Origin: Methylocapsa sp.
GTDB lineage: Bacteria; Pseudomonadota; Alphaproteobacteria; Rhizobiales; Beijerinckiaceae
Length of the DNA: 6,305 nt
Direction: 5' to 3'
Assembly (NCBI GenBank): GCA_017353815.1
Contig: JAFMSB010000108.1
Span: 1 to 6,305 of the forward strand
Shown here: positions 6,183 through 6,305 of the stretch, piece after piece
How positions within the stretch are numbered: the first letter of the stretch is position 1
How the letters are laid out: each line of letters opens with the position of its first letter
Notes under the pieces: generated by a model
Databases searched by the model: none
What the model was told of the DNA's origin: nothing
Seen by the model: only the letters and a program-made list of their open reading frames with translations
Program-made: the position numbers and the translations under genes

Positions 6183-6304
6183 TCCGCAGTAGCATCCGTC
6201 GCTGCGGCGGGTGCAACGGTGATCGATGGCCCTTGCGACTCGGCGCGCTCCTCCGCCGGGCTCGTCTGCCCGGCCAAACTTAGCGCGCAGATGATCAATT
6301 CGAC
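6179..6304 (-). CDS. Possible C-terminal end of a small secreted protein (partial)
   Basis: A reverse frame runs in from beyond the right edge and gives 41 residues before TGA. It starts with a hydrophobic stretch (LIICALSLAG) that looks like a signal-peptide core, then a polar linker (EERAESQG), then an alanine/threonine-rich tail (VAPAAATDATAE). Codon third positions are mostly G or C, as in the sure genes. Its TGA overlaps the ATG of the next reverse ORF (ATGA at 6182-6179). The start lies outside the window, so the family cannot be judged. Confidence 0.28.
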   Translation of the reverse strand, partial: VELIICALSLAGQTSPAEERAESQGPSITVAPAAATDATAE

Positions 6305-6305
6305 G

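Larger units (their letters stand above)
5919..6305. other. Right flank with only weak coding signals
   Basis: After the tandem hairpins this stretch holds no confident gene. The two reverse frames listed separately are the best candidates. I see no tRNA, inverted terminal repeat or transposase fragment. A TTGACA at 6004-6009 has no matching -10 element at 16-18 bases. Confidence 0.5.

Overview
The window looks like a chromosomal segment of a GC-rich alphaproteobacterium, most likely of the order Hyphomicrobiales (Rhizobiales). The evidence is the pairing of a DUF2125 family protein with a tyrC-hisC-chorismate mutase block, the alphaproteobacterial character of these proteins, the frequent GTG starts, and an intergenic fragment that resembles repeats common in this order. 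A finer placement (for example Beijerinckiaceae or Bradyrhizobium relatives) would be a guess.

Layout. Positions 1-579 hold no confident gene, only small hairpins and one weak reverse-strand ORF. A forward gene (580-1614) encodes a membrane-anchored envelope protein of the DUF2125 family. It converges, 27 bases apart, on a reverse-strand operon that reads from 4592 down to 1642 in the order chorismate mutase (4592-3735), hisC-type aminotransferase (3712-2582) and tyrC-type prephenate dehydrogenase (2589-1642). The chorismate mutase to hisC gap is 22 bases, and hisC and tyrC overlap by 8 bases. A divergent intergenic region (4593-4791) separates the operon from a forward gene (4792-5874) for an exported seven-bladed beta-propeller of the virginiamycin B lyase-like family. 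Positions 5875-6305 hold two tandem hairpins and, on the reverse strand, the end of a possible gene running in from beyond the window that overlaps a 75-residue ORF by an ATGA.

How the genes work together. The operon encodes every step from chorismate to tyrosine. Chorismate mutase makes prephenate, TyrC oxidises prephenate to 4-hydroxyphenylpyruvate (or arogenate to tyrosine), and the HisC-type transaminase can supply the amino transfer as well as serve histidine synthesis. The linkage of hisC and tyrC is the arrangement known from Zymomonas mobilis, where the transaminase has broad specificity. The chorismate mutase carries a C-terminal half that looks like a worn-down prephenate dehydratase plus ACT region without the catalytic Thr-Arg-Phe motif. 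The DUF2125 and propeller proteins are envelope proteins with no evident link to aromatic synthesis.

I see no mobile element, CRISPR array, tRNA or rRNA, and no clear new multi-gene system. The most interesting items are the degenerate P-protein-like chorismate mutase, the propeller lacking the lyase histidines, and the overlapping small ORFs at the right edge.
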